A DNA stretch of 64,000 nucleotides from Pseudoduganella albidiflava (GTDB lineage: Bacteria > Pseudomonadota > Gammaproteobacteria > Burkholderiales > Burkholderiaceae_D), in NCBI RefSeq assembly GCF_004322755.1, contig NZ_CP036401.1:3224001-3288000 (forward strand), written 5' to 3'. Below are positions 9,656-18,637 of the stretch, piece after piece. Within the stretch, counting starts at the first letter, position 1, and every line of letters begins with the position of its first letter. The position numbers and the translations under genes are program-made. A model generated the notes under the pieces. It saw only the letters and a program-made list of their open reading frames with translations. It had not been told where the DNA came from and made no database searches.

Positions 9656-10230
9656 TGGGCAATCCAACCGAAACACTGGTCGAGCGGCTGGTCGACCGGG
9701 TCGGCGGCAGCTACTTCGGCAAATACCGGGGCATCGTCACGGACGTCGACGATCCCGCCAACCAGTGCTGCATCCGCGCCACGGTGCCGGCCGTGCTGGG
9801 CGACCAGCCGTGCGGCTGGGCCTTGCCGGTGGCCGCCTTCGCCGGCGACGGACACGGCGTGGTGCTGCTGCCGGAAGTGGGCGCCGGCGTGTGGATCGAG
9901 TTCGAGGCGGGCCAGCTGGACCGGCCGCTGTGGTCGGGCGCGTGGTGGGCGGAAGGCCAGCGGCCGAACCCGCAGGGCCCCGGCAAGCGGGTCTTCGTGT
10001 CGAAGAACGGGCACAAACTGGTGATGGACGACGAGAGCGACGAGCTGTTGCTGACGCACGGCTCCGGCCCCGAGATCAAGATGACGGGCACGGAAGTGAC
10101 CATCACCTGTGGCGCCTGCGAAGTGAAGATCACGAACAAGGAGATCTCGCTGAACAACGGCCTGATCAAGGTGGGGCTGGCCGGCGTGAGCCTGGTCAAC
10201 GGCGCGATGGCGTTCGGGGTGCCGCCGTGA
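9655..10230 (+). CDS. Spike protein (gp5 / baseplate assembly V-like)
   Basis: This 191-residue central spike protein has an OB-fold of the gp5/VgrG kind at residues about 20-100 (YRGIVTDVDDPANQCCIRATVP, shortened to GIVTDVDDPANQ, then LPEVGAGVWIEFE). Repetitive strands follow (ITCGACEVKITNKEISL) that would form the triangular beta-helix needle. It overlaps the hub gene at TGATG, with a GGAGGG ribosome site, and lies just before the PAAR-like gene whose product should cap the tip. Together with the hub it corresponds to a VgrG or Afp8 chain split in two. Confidence 0.9.
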   Translation: MGNPTETLVERLVDRVGGSYFGKYRGIVTDVDDPANQCCIRATVPAVLGDQPCGWALPVAAFAGDGHGVVLLPEVGAGVWIEFEAGQLDRPLWSGAWWAEGQRPNPQGPGKRVFVSKNGHKLVMDDESDELLLTHGSGPEIKMTGTEVTITCGACEVKITNKEISLNNGLIKVGLAGVSLVNGAMAFGVPP

Positions 10231-10553
10231 TCCCCATTCTCACCACGGCCAGCACCGTGATGTGCCCGCACGGCGGCCAGGCTCAGCTCATCACCAGCAA
10301 CACGGATGCGGTGATCGCCGGTGCGCCGGCCCTGCTGCAGACCGACGTGCACCCGATCGTCGGCTGCCCGTTCACGCCGGTGGCATATTCGCCATGCCTG
10401 ACGATCCAGTGGGTCACGGGCGCCACGCAGACCAGCGTGCGCGGCGTGCCGATGCTGTTGCAGAACAGCGTGGGACTGTGCCTGAACGCCGCGCAGGCGC
10501 CGCAAGGCACGGCCGTCGTGGTCCAGGTGCAGCAACAGGCGAAAGGGATATGA
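10227..10553 (+). CDS. PAAR-like spike tip protein
   Basis: This 108-residue protein starts at a GTG that overlaps the spike stop (GTGA at 10227). It contains MCPHGGQAQL and spaced cysteines (GCPF, SPCL, GLCL), with Gly/Val-rich beta strands. This fits the PAAR-like proteins that sharpen the spike (Afp10/Pvc10 position), where His/Cys residues bind a metal. There is no C-terminal extension, so no effector domain is fused to the tip. It overlaps the gp25 gene at ATGA. The assignment rests on position, size and the Cys/His pattern. Confidence 0.82.
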   Translation: MIPILTTASTVMCPHGGQAQLITSNTDAVIAGAPALLQTDVHPIVGCPFTPVAYSPCLTIQWVTGATQTSVRGVPMLLQNSVGLCLNAAQAPQGTAVVVQVQQQAKGI

Positions 10554-10951
10554 CGATGGCACAGCACACCCTGTCGAATGGCCGCCACCTGGCATTCCCT
10601 TTCCGGATCGGCACCGACGGGCGCACGGTGGCGCCGGCCAGCGACGATACCCACGTGCGCGACGAAGTGCTGCAGCTGCTGCTGACCAGTCCCGCCGAAC
10701 GGCTGTTCCTGCCCGAGTTCGGCGGCGGCGTGCGCCGGCTGGTGTTCGAGCCGGCTTCCGAAACGCTGCGCGGCGTCGTCAAGGCGCGCATCACGAACGC
10801 GCTCACGCGCTGGCTGGGCCACCGCCTTACCGTGCAACTGGTCGACGTCACGTGGGACGACGCGGGCGCCACGCTGGAAGTCACGGTGAGCTACCTGCCG
10901 GCCGGCAGCGCCGACGCGCGCATCGTGCGCTTCCAGCGCAATTCGAGGTAA
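10550..10951 (+). CDS. Baseplate wedge protein, gp25-like
   Basis: This 133-residue protein is of the gp25/GPW family (Afp9/Pvc9), the conserved inner wedge that starts sheath polymerisation. The key family segment is LLLTSPAERLFLPEFGGG followed by RRLVFEP, which matches the EPR-type core of gp25 proteins. Two in-frame ATGs (10550 and 10556) are possible; the first overlaps the PAAR-like stop. It is followed after 5 bp by the first large wedge gene. Confidence 0.92.
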   Translation: MTMAQHTLSNGRHLAFPFRIGTDGRTVAPASDDTHVRDEVLQLLLTSPAERLFLPEFGGGVRRLVFEPASETLRGVVKARITNALTRWLGHRLTVQLVDVTWDDAGATLEVTVSYLPAGSADARIVRFQRNSR

Positions 10952-10956
10952 GCGCC

Positions 10957-13518
10957 ATGGCCGCCATCCTCTATCCCGATTACGTCGACGACCGTGCCGA
11001 CGTGCTGGAAAGCCGCGGCTTGAACGGGCTGAAGCTGGTCCTGGTGGCGCTGCCGCCCGGCGCCGATCCGCCCCATGCGGACCTGGAACTGCATTTCTTC
11101 AACGACCTGCACCTGGCGGCGATCCTGGCCGACATCGGCGGCGACCCCGTGGCGGCCCGGCAAATCTTCCGGATTCGCGGCGGCACGCGCATCGTGGCCG
11201 GCAGCGCGACCGGGCAGGTACAGGTCATCGCCGCCTCCGCCATCGATGCCGCCCGGCTGGCGATACGGGTAGCGCCCGTCGGCGACTATTCCACCTACAC
11301 GCTGGAACTGGTGTGGGACGCCAGCGCGATCGACTCATTCTTCAGCGCGATCGGCTTCAAGTTCCGGCCCGGCTGTTTTACGAACGACTGCGCTCCCCTG
11401 CCGGGGGGCCGGCCGGCGGCGGCCAGTCCCGCGATCGACTACCTGGCCAAGGACTACGACTCGTTCCGCCACGCGCTGATGGTGGCGATGGCGGAACGAG
11501 TACCCGGCTGGGCCAGCACGAGCGAGGCGGACCACGACCAGGTGCTGATCGGCCTGTTCGCCGCGGCGGCCGACGAACTGAGCGACTTCCAGGACCGCGT
11601 GATGGCCGAAGCATACCTGGGCACCACGCGCAAGCGCGTGTCGCTGGCGCGCCATGCCCGGCTGATGGACTACCACCTCCACGAAGGGAACCAGGCCAGC
11701 ACCTGGCTTGCGCTGGACATCCTGGCCGGCCAGGCGCCCTTCACGCTGGCCAACCAGGAATTGCTGGCGTGGACCGGCAGCGAGCCGGCGCGGGAAGACG
11801 CGGTGTTCTTCGCCACGCGCCAGCGCCGCCTGCCGCCCGCGCAACGCCAGCGCTTCGATCCTCTGCTGAACCGGCTGCACCTGCACACGTGGCGCAACGC
11901 GCAGCCGGCGCTGGCGGCCGGCAGTACCAGCGCCGACCTCGTGCCACAGGGCGGACTGGGCTCGCAGGCGGACGCCGATGCGCTGCGCGACCTGGTGCGC
12001 GACGGCCTGTGGCGCGAGATGCTGGTCGCCGAGGTGCTGAACCCGTGGACCGGCAACCTGGCCGGCTACCGGCGCGGCCGGCGCCAGTTGCTGCGGCTGC
12101 TGCCGGGTACCGATGCCGCGCGCGGCGCCGCGCAATCCGTGTTCGATCCGGTCACGGGCACCTGGCTGGTGCGCGTGCACTGGCGCCCGGAAGACGCGCT
12201 GCGCTTCGATTTCAGCTTCACCACCTTCTGCCCCGGGCCGCCGCCGACGACAGTCGAACACGTATCGGTCTTCTACGGCAACCTCGTGATGGCGCATGAA
12301 GGACGCCTGCTGGAGGTGCATTTCCAGGAACCGGGCAGCACGCTGCCCACCGGCAGCGCCACCGTGCTGCATCGCCACTACTCCCGGCTGGACCGCTTCG
12401 GCAATGGCGCGGACTGGGCGTTCGCCAGCCTGCCGGACGACGTGCCGCTGGCGTACCTGGCGCCGCCGCCGGGGATCCGCGCGGCTGGCGAGCTGGCGGC
12501 CCGTTCCACGCTGTACGTGGAAGTCGAGCCCCCAGGCGGCGTGCGCGACCGCTGGGATGAAGTGGAAAGCCTGGTGCACAGCGACGACTCGGCCGAGAAC
12601 GGCGACCACTACATGGTGGAAACGGACGAACTGCGCCGCAGCGTGCTGCGCTTCGGCAACGGCACCAACGGCCGTGGCCTGCCGTCCGGCGCCATCGTCC
12701 ACGCCGAATTGCAGGTGGGCGGCGGCCATGCCGGCAATATCGGCGCGGACCAGCTGCTCAACAGCCGGGCGCTGACCGGGGCACTGACCGGCGCGGTGGT
12801 GGCCGTCACGAATCCATTCGATGTCACGGATGGCAGCGATCCCGAGCCGGCGGAACAGGTTCGCCGCAACGCGCCGGAAGCGTTCCGGGCCCGCCAGTTG
12901 CGCGCCGTGACCCTGGCGGACTATGTGCGCCGAGCCGAGGAAGTGCCGGGCGTGGCCCGGGCCGTGGCCCGCTATGCGTGGACGGGGAGCTGGCGCACGG
13001 TGCGCATCGCGATCGATCCGGCCGGCTTCGCCGTGGCAGGCGACGCCGTGTCGGACATGCTGTGGGCCGAACTCTCGCCGCGCATCGCCAGCCACCTGGA
13101 GGCGGTGCGGCTGATCGGCGAAGACCTGGAACTGCGGCCGCCCCGCTACGTGCCGCTGGAAATCCTGGTGGTCGTGTGCGTGGCCGATACCTACTGGCGC
13201 GAGGATATCCGCGACGTGCTGGAGCAGGAATTCTCGGACACCTGGACGCCGGATGGCCGCCGCGGCTTCTTCCACCCGGACCAGTGGACCTTCGGCCAGG
13301 CCCTGCACCGCAGCGCCATCGAGGGCCGCATCGGGAGCATCGCCGGCATCCGCCATGTCGTGCGCATCACCATGAAGCGTTTCTCGGCGCCGCAGCCCGG
13401 CCTGCCGGGACGGGAGGTACTCGACATGGCCTTCGACGAAGTGCTGCTGCTGGCCAACGATCCGGCCCACCTGGAGCGGGGCAGCATCCGCTTCGAGCTC
13501 CAGGGCGGGAGGCAATGA
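10957..13518 (+). CDS. Baseplate J-type wedge protein (first copy, Pvc11-like)
   Basis: This 853-residue putative baseplate assembly protein is of the gpJ/gp6-like group that forms the wedge ring. The N-terminal third has AIDYLAKDYDSFRHALMVAMA and DEVLIGLFAAAADELSDFQ-like segments (real text: DHDQVLIGLFAAAADELSD), typical of this family. The C-terminal part has the gpJ core RARQLRAVTLADYVRRAEEV and the terminal domain EDIRDVLEQEFSDTW. The ATG at 10957 follows a GAGGTAAG site. An upstream in-frame start lies inside gp25. It overlaps the second wedge gene at its 3' end. Confidence 0.88.
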   Translation: MAAILYPDYVDDRADVLESRGLNGLKLVLVALPPGADPPHADLELHFFNDLHLAAILADIGGDPVAARQIFRIRGGTRIVAGSATGQVQVIAASAIDAARLAIRVAPVGDYSTYTLELVWDASAIDSFFSAIGFKFRPGCFTNDCAPLPGGRPAAASPAIDYLAKDYDSFRHALMVAMAERVPGWASTSEADHDQVLIGLFAAAADELSDFQDRVMAEAYLGTTRKRVSLARHARLMDYHLHEGNQASTWLALDILAGQAPFTLANQELLAWTGSEPAREDAVFFATRQRRLPPAQRQRFDPLLNRLHLHTWRNAQPALAAGSTSADLVPQGGLGSQADADALRDLVRDGLWREMLVAEVLNPWTGNLAGYRRGRRQLLRLLPGTDAARGAAQSVFDPVTGTWLVRVHWRPEDALRFDFSFTTFCPGPPPTTVEHVSVFYGNLVMAHEGRLLEVHFQEPGSTLPTGSATVLHRHYSRLDRFGNGADWAFASLPDDVPLAYLAPPPGIRAAGELAARSTLYVEVEPPGGVRDRWDEVESLVHSDDSAENGDHYMVETDELRRSVLRFGNGTNGRGLPSGAIVHAELQVGGGHAGNIGADQLLNSRALTGALTGAVVAVTNPFDVTDGSDPEPAEQVRRNAPEAFRARQLRAVTLADYVRRAEEVPGVARAVARYAWTGSWRTVRIAIDPAGFAVAGDAVSDMLWAELSPRIASHLEAVRLIGEDLELRPPRYVPLEILVVVCVADTYWREDIRDVLEQEFSDTWTPDGRRGFFHPDQWTFGQALHRSAIEGRIGSIAGIRHVVRITMKRFSAPQPGLPGREVLDMAFDEVLLLANDPAHLERGSIRFELQGGRQ

Positions 13519-16172
13519 TGGCCTGCAATCCGCTGATCTTCGATCCCGTGCTGTTCCCGCGCCGCGCGTTCAACCGGCCCGGCCTGCCGCGCATCGACTA
13601 CCGCATCGGCCGCTATCCCGATTTCCTGGCCGCGATGATCCGGGGCATCGACGCGGCACCCGAACTGGCCGCGTGGACCCATCGCGAAGCGGACGATCCC
13701 GCCATCGCGCTGCTGGAAGGCGCGGCGATCCTGGGCGATATCCTGACGTTCTACCAGGAGCATTACGCGAACGAAGCCTACCTGCGCACGGCGGCATGGC
13801 GCGACAGCGTGGCCGAACTGGTGCGCCTGACCGGTTACCGGCTGTCGCCCGCCATCCGTGGCCGTGCCACGCTGGCCTTCGAGGCGCGCGGTGACAAGCC
13901 CGTGCCGATCGCCGCGGGCTTTCCCGTCAAGGTCGAGCTGGAAGACCTGCCGCTGCCCGCCGACTTTCAGACCGATACGCCGCTGGAGGCCTGGCCGCAC
14001 CTGGGCCGCTTCCACCTGTACCGGCCGCGCGCCTACGCGGCCACGCTGGCCGCCGGCACGTTCGCTTTCGAAGTGTCCAGCGTTGCCGGCGCCGCCGATT
14101 CCGCCAGCCTGGCGGCCTTCGAATTGAAGCCGGGCGACCGGTTGATGTTGCTGCCGCCCGAGCCGCCATGGACATCGAACAGCGGCGTTCCCGTGAACCA
14201 GGCCAGCGCGCAGGTCGTGAAGGTGAAAACGGTCACGCGGCTGCTGGGCCGCCTGCTGGTCGAGGCGGAGACGCCCATCCTGCGGCAATGGACCGCACCG
14301 GTGGCGGCCTACCGGATCAACCGCACGTTCCGCCACCTGGGCCACAACGCACCGCTGAAAACGGTCGGCACCACGCCGGCCAGCGGCACCATTACCGGGG
14401 CGACGCAATACGACACCCGGTACCAGCGCCACCTGACGTGGGAGTGCACGGATACCGAGGCGTCGCTGGACCTGCCGCCCGAGCTGTTCCCCCTCGACGT
14501 GGAAGTGGCGGACCTGCATCCCGGCGGCAGCCTGGTGATCCAGACGCGAATCAGCCGGGATGACGGCACGCCGGTGACCGTGAGCCTGCTGCGCGGTGTG
14601 ACGGCGGTGGAATTCCGCACGATCGGCTTCGGCAACGTCAACGGCCCTGGCACGCTGCTGACGCTGGACCGTCCGCTCGTCGACGAAACGATCGCGTATT
14701 CCTATACCAGCGACGTGCGCGATTTCCGCCTGCATGAAGTCACCAGCCCCGCGTTGCGCCTGCAACCGGTAACGCATGGACGAAACGGCGGCTTCACGCC
14801 CACCCACGATACCCTGCACTTCTACGGAACCGCCGCGCAGGCCCGCCTGCTGGCCGGCCGCAGGCTGTTCCTGGCGCACGGCGATGGCCGCAGCGTCGAA
14901 CTGGCCTGCACCAGCGCGGCTAGCGAGTTCCCGACGCTGGCTGTCGACCCGCCGGCGATGTGGCCGCTGGTCTTCGACCGCCTGCCCGCGCCGTTCCGCC
15001 ACGCCGATTTCGACGAAACGGCGCCCGCCGTCACCGTGTTCGGCAACCTCGTCGACGCCTCGCAGGGCAAGGCGGAAGGCGATGTGGTGCTGGGGAATGG
15101 CGACGGCCGCCAGAGCTGGCAGACGTTCGCGATTCCCAAGGCGCCGCTGAGCTACTTCCTGTCGTCCGACGGCGTGCCGCCGTGGGCGCCAGCGCTGCAG
15201 ATCTACGTCGACGGCCGGCTGTGGCGCCGCGTGGATGCCTTCTTCGGCCATGGCCCGCAAGAGCAGGCCTACATCGTGCGCGAGGATGCCGAAGGGCGCA
15301 GCTTTGTGCAGTTCGGCGACGGCCAGGCCGGGGCTCGCCTGCCGTCGGGCCTGGGCAACGTGATGGCGCGCTACCGCAGCGGCGCCGGCGCGCGCGGCCC
15401 GCTCAAGCCGGACACCAAGCCCACCACGGCGGAACGGCCACCCGGCTTCGACAAGGTGACCCTGGCCGGCATCGTCTCGGGCGGCGCCGATGCAGAGGAT
15501 GCCGGCAAGGCCCGCGAGGCGGCGCCGGGCAAGGTGCAGAGCCTGGGGCGCCTGGTCAGCATCCGCGACTACGAGACGGAGACGCTGGGCGTGCCGGGCG
15601 TGGTCACCGCGGCGGCGGCCTGGGACTTGCACGTGGGCGTGCCGGCGCTGATCTTGCGCGTGCTGCTGGAAGCGGGCCGCGAAGGCGAGTTCGCGGCCGT
15701 GCGGGCGACGCTGGCCCGCGCCCAGCGCTGCCGCGGCCCGGACCGTTTCCCGCTGGTCGTGCAGCAGGCGCTGCTGCGCTACGTATTCGTCGACGTCGGC
15801 TATGCGCGCGACCCTTCCTGGCGCCAGGAAGACGTCGAAGCGGCCCTGCGCGCGGCGCTGGGCCTGGCGGGCGATCCGGCGGCCGAGCGCACGGGGCTGT
15901 TCGGCTTGCGCGCGCGGCGCCTGGGCGAACGGGAGTATGCCAGCCGCATCGAGGGCAGGCTGCAGAACGTGCCAGGTGTGCTGTGGTGCAGGGTGACGGC
16001 TCTCGGCCGCTTCCCGCCCAATGCGACCGGGCCGGAAGCCTTGCCGCTGCCGCCCGCACCGCGCCCGGCCGGGCTGGTGCTGCCGTGCGGCGCGCGCGAG
16101 CTGCTGCAACTGGCGCCATCGCACCTGACCTTGACGGCGCTGGCCGAACCTTCGGCGGGAGAATGCGCATGA
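13518..16172 (+). CDS. Baseplate J-type wedge protein (second copy)
   Basis: This 884-residue protein is related in layout to the preceding wedge protein. The N-terminal segment is DDPAIALLEGAAILGDILTF with QEHYANEAYLRTA. Middle beta domains follow, and a C-terminal gpJ-like module has GRLVSIRDYETETLGVPGVV. Contractile systems commonly use two different wedge proteins as a heterodimer (T4 gp6/gp7, Afp11/Afp12), so the tandem pair is expected. Of two adjacent ATGs (13515, 13518) the second has better spacing from GGGAGG at 13507. It overlaps the gpI-type gene at ATGA (16169). Confidence 0.86.
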   Translation: MACNPLIFDPVLFPRRAFNRPGLPRIDYRIGRYPDFLAAMIRGIDAAPELAAWTHREADDPAIALLEGAAILGDILTFYQEHYANEAYLRTAAWRDSVAELVRLTGYRLSPAIRGRATLAFEARGDKPVPIAAGFPVKVELEDLPLPADFQTDTPLEAWPHLGRFHLYRPRAYAATLAAGTFAFEVSSVAGAADSASLAAFELKPGDRLMLLPPEPPWTSNSGVPVNQASAQVVKVKTVTRLLGRLLVEAETPILRQWTAPVAAYRINRTFRHLGHNAPLKTVGTTPASGTITGATQYDTRYQRHLTWECTDTEASLDLPPELFPLDVEVADLHPGGSLVIQTRISRDDGTPVTVSLLRGVTAVEFRTIGFGNVNGPGTLLTLDRPLVDETIAYSYTSDVRDFRLHEVTSPALRLQPVTHGRNGGFTPTHDTLHFYGTAAQARLLAGRRLFLAHGDGRSVELACTSAASEFPTLAVDPPAMWPLVFDRLPAPFRHADFDETAPAVTVFGNLVDASQGKAEGDVVLGNGDGRQSWQTFAIPKAPLSYFLSSDGVPPWAPALQIYVDGRLWRRVDAFFGHGPQEQAYIVREDAEGRSFVQFGDGQAGARLPSGLGNVMARYRSGAGARGPLKPDTKPTTAERPPGFDKVTLAGIVSGGADAEDAGKAREAAPGKVQSLGRLVSIRDYETETLGVPGVVTAAAAWDLHVGVPALILRVLLEAGREGEFAAVRATLARAQRCRGPDRFPLVVQQALLRYVFVDVGYARDPSWRQEDVEAALRAALGLAGDPAAERTGLFGLRARRLGEREYASRIEGRLQNVPGVLWCRVTALGRFPPNATGPEALPLPPAPRPAGLVLPCGARELLQLAPSHLTLTALAEPSAGECA

Positions 16173-18532
16173 GCACCACCTCGAACCCGCGCGTTCCCCT
16201 GTATGAGCGCCTGCCGGAAATCTATCGCACGCGCGACGCGGAACAGGAACCCGCCAACCAGCTGCGCGCCTACCTGGCCGCCGTCGAAGGCCCGTTCGGC
16301 GCCCTGCACGCCGACATCGCGCAGCTGTACGAAGACCTGTTCATCGATACCTGCGACGACTGGGTGATCCCGTACCTGGCCGACCTGCTGGGCACTTCCC
16401 ACCTGCAGGGCGACCCGCGCACGCTGCGCGCGGACGTGGCCGATACCATCGCGCTGCGCCGGCGCAAGGGCACGCTGGGCGCCATCGAGCGGCTGGCGGC
16501 CAACCTCACGGGCTGGGCCTGCCGGTGCGTGGAGTTGCGGGAAAACCTGGGCTGGTCGCAGCACCTGAACCACCAGCGTCCCGATGCGGGCGGCCGGCCG
16601 CCGTATGCCGACCTGGCCCTGACCCGCTTCCACATCCCCCGTGGCGGCACGGCGCCGTTGCGCGATCCGGCCGCGCTGTCCCTGCTGGGCACGCCGTTCG
16701 ACACCTTTGCCTACACCGCGGACGTGAAGGCCGCGCAAGCCGATGTCCGCCACGTCAACCTGCCCAATCTCGCCATTTTCCTGTGGCGCCTCGCCGCCTA
16801 CCGCCTGGCGCCGGTCCGGCCGCTGGCCCAGCCGGTCGTCGACCTGACGCCGGCGCCGCCCGGCGGCGCGAGCTTCGCGCTGCGCTTCGACCTGCACCCG
16901 CTCGACATGCCCGTGCAGCTGTTCAATACGGCGCGTCCGGGGCCGGCGCTGTCGGGTGGCGTAGCGGCACCGCTGACCGCGCCCGATGCGGTGCCGGGCC
17001 CGATCCTGGCGGCGCGGCTCGACAGCGGCACCCCGGCCGGTCATCCGGAAGCCTACGTTGCCGTCGATTTCTTCAACGCCGCCGGCACGCCACCCGACGG
17101 CTTCGACCTGGCCGACGTGGGCCTGCACCTGTTCATGCCGGAGACACTGGAAGCGCTGCTGGTGCCCGTGCCGCCGGCCACCGAATGGCGCTGGCTGGTG
17201 CGGGGCGACAACCTGTGCGCGTGGGAGACGGGCTTGCGGCGCCCGCTGCGGGGCGGCGAGATCGTCGTCGACCCGCGCATCGGCCGCGTGCTGGTCGGGT
17301 TGGACACCGCCACGCAGGCCGATGAACTGATCGTGCTGGATGGCGGCCAGGCCGTGTCGCGCATGTTCGTCAGTTTTACGTATGGCGCGGCGGGGCCGGT
17401 GGGAGCCCACCCGCTGCCGCGGCGCGCCGCCCCTTCGCCGGTCCTGGCCGACCTGCGCACCGTCGGCGCCGTGCCCGGCGGGATCACGCTGCAGGCGGCG
17501 CTGGACAATCTCGACATCGCCACAGCGCCGGTGATCATCGAGATCGCGGACAGCCTGGTGCACGACATCGACTTGGCGCTGGTGCCCGGCACCGCGATCG
17601 ACGGCACCGTGTCGCTGCGCCTGGCGAACGACCTGACGATCCGCGCCGCTGGCGGGCAGCGCCCCATCCTGAGGCTGGCGCAGCCGCTGTCGCTGCGGCC
17701 CGTAGCGGCAGGCGACGCCACGCCCGATACGCCGGCCGTGCGCCTGGAGGGACTCTACCTGGCGCCGGGCGCCGCTTTCCCGGCCGGCGCCGCGCTGTTC
17801 GACCGCGCCGCCGTGGCGCGGCTGGAGATCCTCGGCTGCACTCTGGCACCCGGCGGGCATGGACTGCGCGATGGGACCCGCGCCGCCATGCAGCCCGCGC
17901 TGCGGCTGGAAAATGGCTACGGGTTCACCGACCCGGGCGACGAGGACGATTTCGTGCCGACGCCCGACATCGTGATCCAGCGCTCGGGCACCGGCAGCAT
18001 CGCCGTGGACGAACGCTACCGGCTCACCATTGCCGACAGCATCGTCGACGCGGGCCTGGGCTTCGGCGATGCGCCGGCGGGTGTGCTGGCAATCGGCGCG
18101 GCGACCGACCCGACTACAGGCTGGGGAGCGCGTCTCGACTTCGACGGGCTGACGTGCTTTGGTGCCGTGCGGGTGGCGGCGGTGGGCGGGCTTGGCGGCA
18201 TCTTCAGCCAGCGCTTCGAAGTGCTGGACAACCAGCACGGCTGCATCAAGTGGACGGCGTTTTCCGGCGATGCCGACCGCCTGCCGCCGCATCACTACTG
18301 CGTGCATGCGCCGGACGCGCGCATCGTTTTCACTTCCGAACGGTTCAACGATCCCGGCTACGGCCAGCTGGCGCGCGCCACGGACCGGCGGGTGCGCGAA
18401 CTGGGGCCGGGCGACGACGCGATGGGGGCCTTCGGCTTCCTGCTGGAGGCGCACAAATGGGCCAACCTGCAGATCAGGTTGCGTGAATTCATGCCGGTGG
18501 GCGTGCGCCCGCTGGTATTGCCCGTGACATGA
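16169..18532 (+). CDS. gpI/Pvc12-type tail protein with C-terminal beta-helix-like region
   Basis: This 787-residue protein begins with a phage tail protein I-like domain: LYERLPEIYRTRDAE, then LYEDLFIDTCDDWVIPYLADLLG and ALRRRKGTLGAIERLAANLTGW, both quoted only in part in this annotation. It goes on with a long beta-rich C-terminal half (repeated IxI/LxI strands such as RLEILGCTLAPGG) that may form a beta-helix or fibre anchor. GGGAGA at 16157 favours the ATG at 16169 over 16163. It lies just before the DUF6519 gene, separated by 105 bp with a short tandem repeat. Confidence 0.82.
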   Translation: MSTTSNPRVPLYERLPEIYRTRDAEQEPANQLRAYLAAVEGPFGALHADIAQLYEDLFIDTCDDWVIPYLADLLGTSHLQGDPRTLRADVADTIALRRRKGTLGAIERLAANLTGWACRCVELRENLGWSQHLNHQRPDAGGRPPYADLALTRFHIPRGGTAPLRDPAALSLLGTPFDTFAYTADVKAAQADVRHVNLPNLAIFLWRLAAYRLAPVRPLAQPVVDLTPAPPGGASFALRFDLHPLDMPVQLFNTARPGPALSGGVAAPLTAPDAVPGPILAARLDSGTPAGHPEAYVAVDFFNAAGTPPDGFDLADVGLHLFMPETLEALLVPVPPATEWRWLVRGDNLCAWETGLRRPLRGGEIVVDPRIGRVLVGLDTATQADELIVLDGGQAVSRMFVSFTYGAAGPVGAHPLPRRAAPSPVLADLRTVGAVPGGITLQAALDNLDIATAPVIIEIADSLVHDIDLALVPGTAIDGTVSLRLANDLTIRAAGGQRPILRLAQPLSLRPVAAGDATPDTPAVRLEGLYLAPGAAFPAGAALFDRAAVARLEILGCTLAPGGHGLRDGTRAAMQPALRLENGYGFTDPGDEDDFVPTPDIVIQRSGTGSIAVDERYRLTIADSIVDAGLGFGDAPAGVLAIGAATDPTTGWGARLDFDGLTCFGAVRVAAVGGLGGIFSQRFEVLDNQHGCIKWTAFSGDADRLPPHHYCVHAPDARIVFTSERFNDPGYGQLARATDRRVRELGPGDDAMGAFGFLLEAHKWANLQIRLREFMPVGVRPLVLPVT

Positions 18533-18570
18533 ATTGCCGGTGACGTGAATTGCCGGTGACATGGGCAGTA
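18524..18570 (+). repeat. 16-bp direct repeat across the stop of the gpI-type gene
   Basis: GTGACATGAATTGCCG at 18524-18539 is repeated with one change at 18540-18555 and partly again from 18556 (GTGACATGGGCAG). The first unit contains the stop codon of the gpI-type gene. The repeat fills much of the 105-bp gap before the DUF6519 gene. Confidence 0.8.
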
Positions 18571-18637
18571 ACAAGACCGGACGACATGAGCGGTCACATG
18601 CGCGGCGACATCAGCGGCGCCAGAACAGGGGGATGCT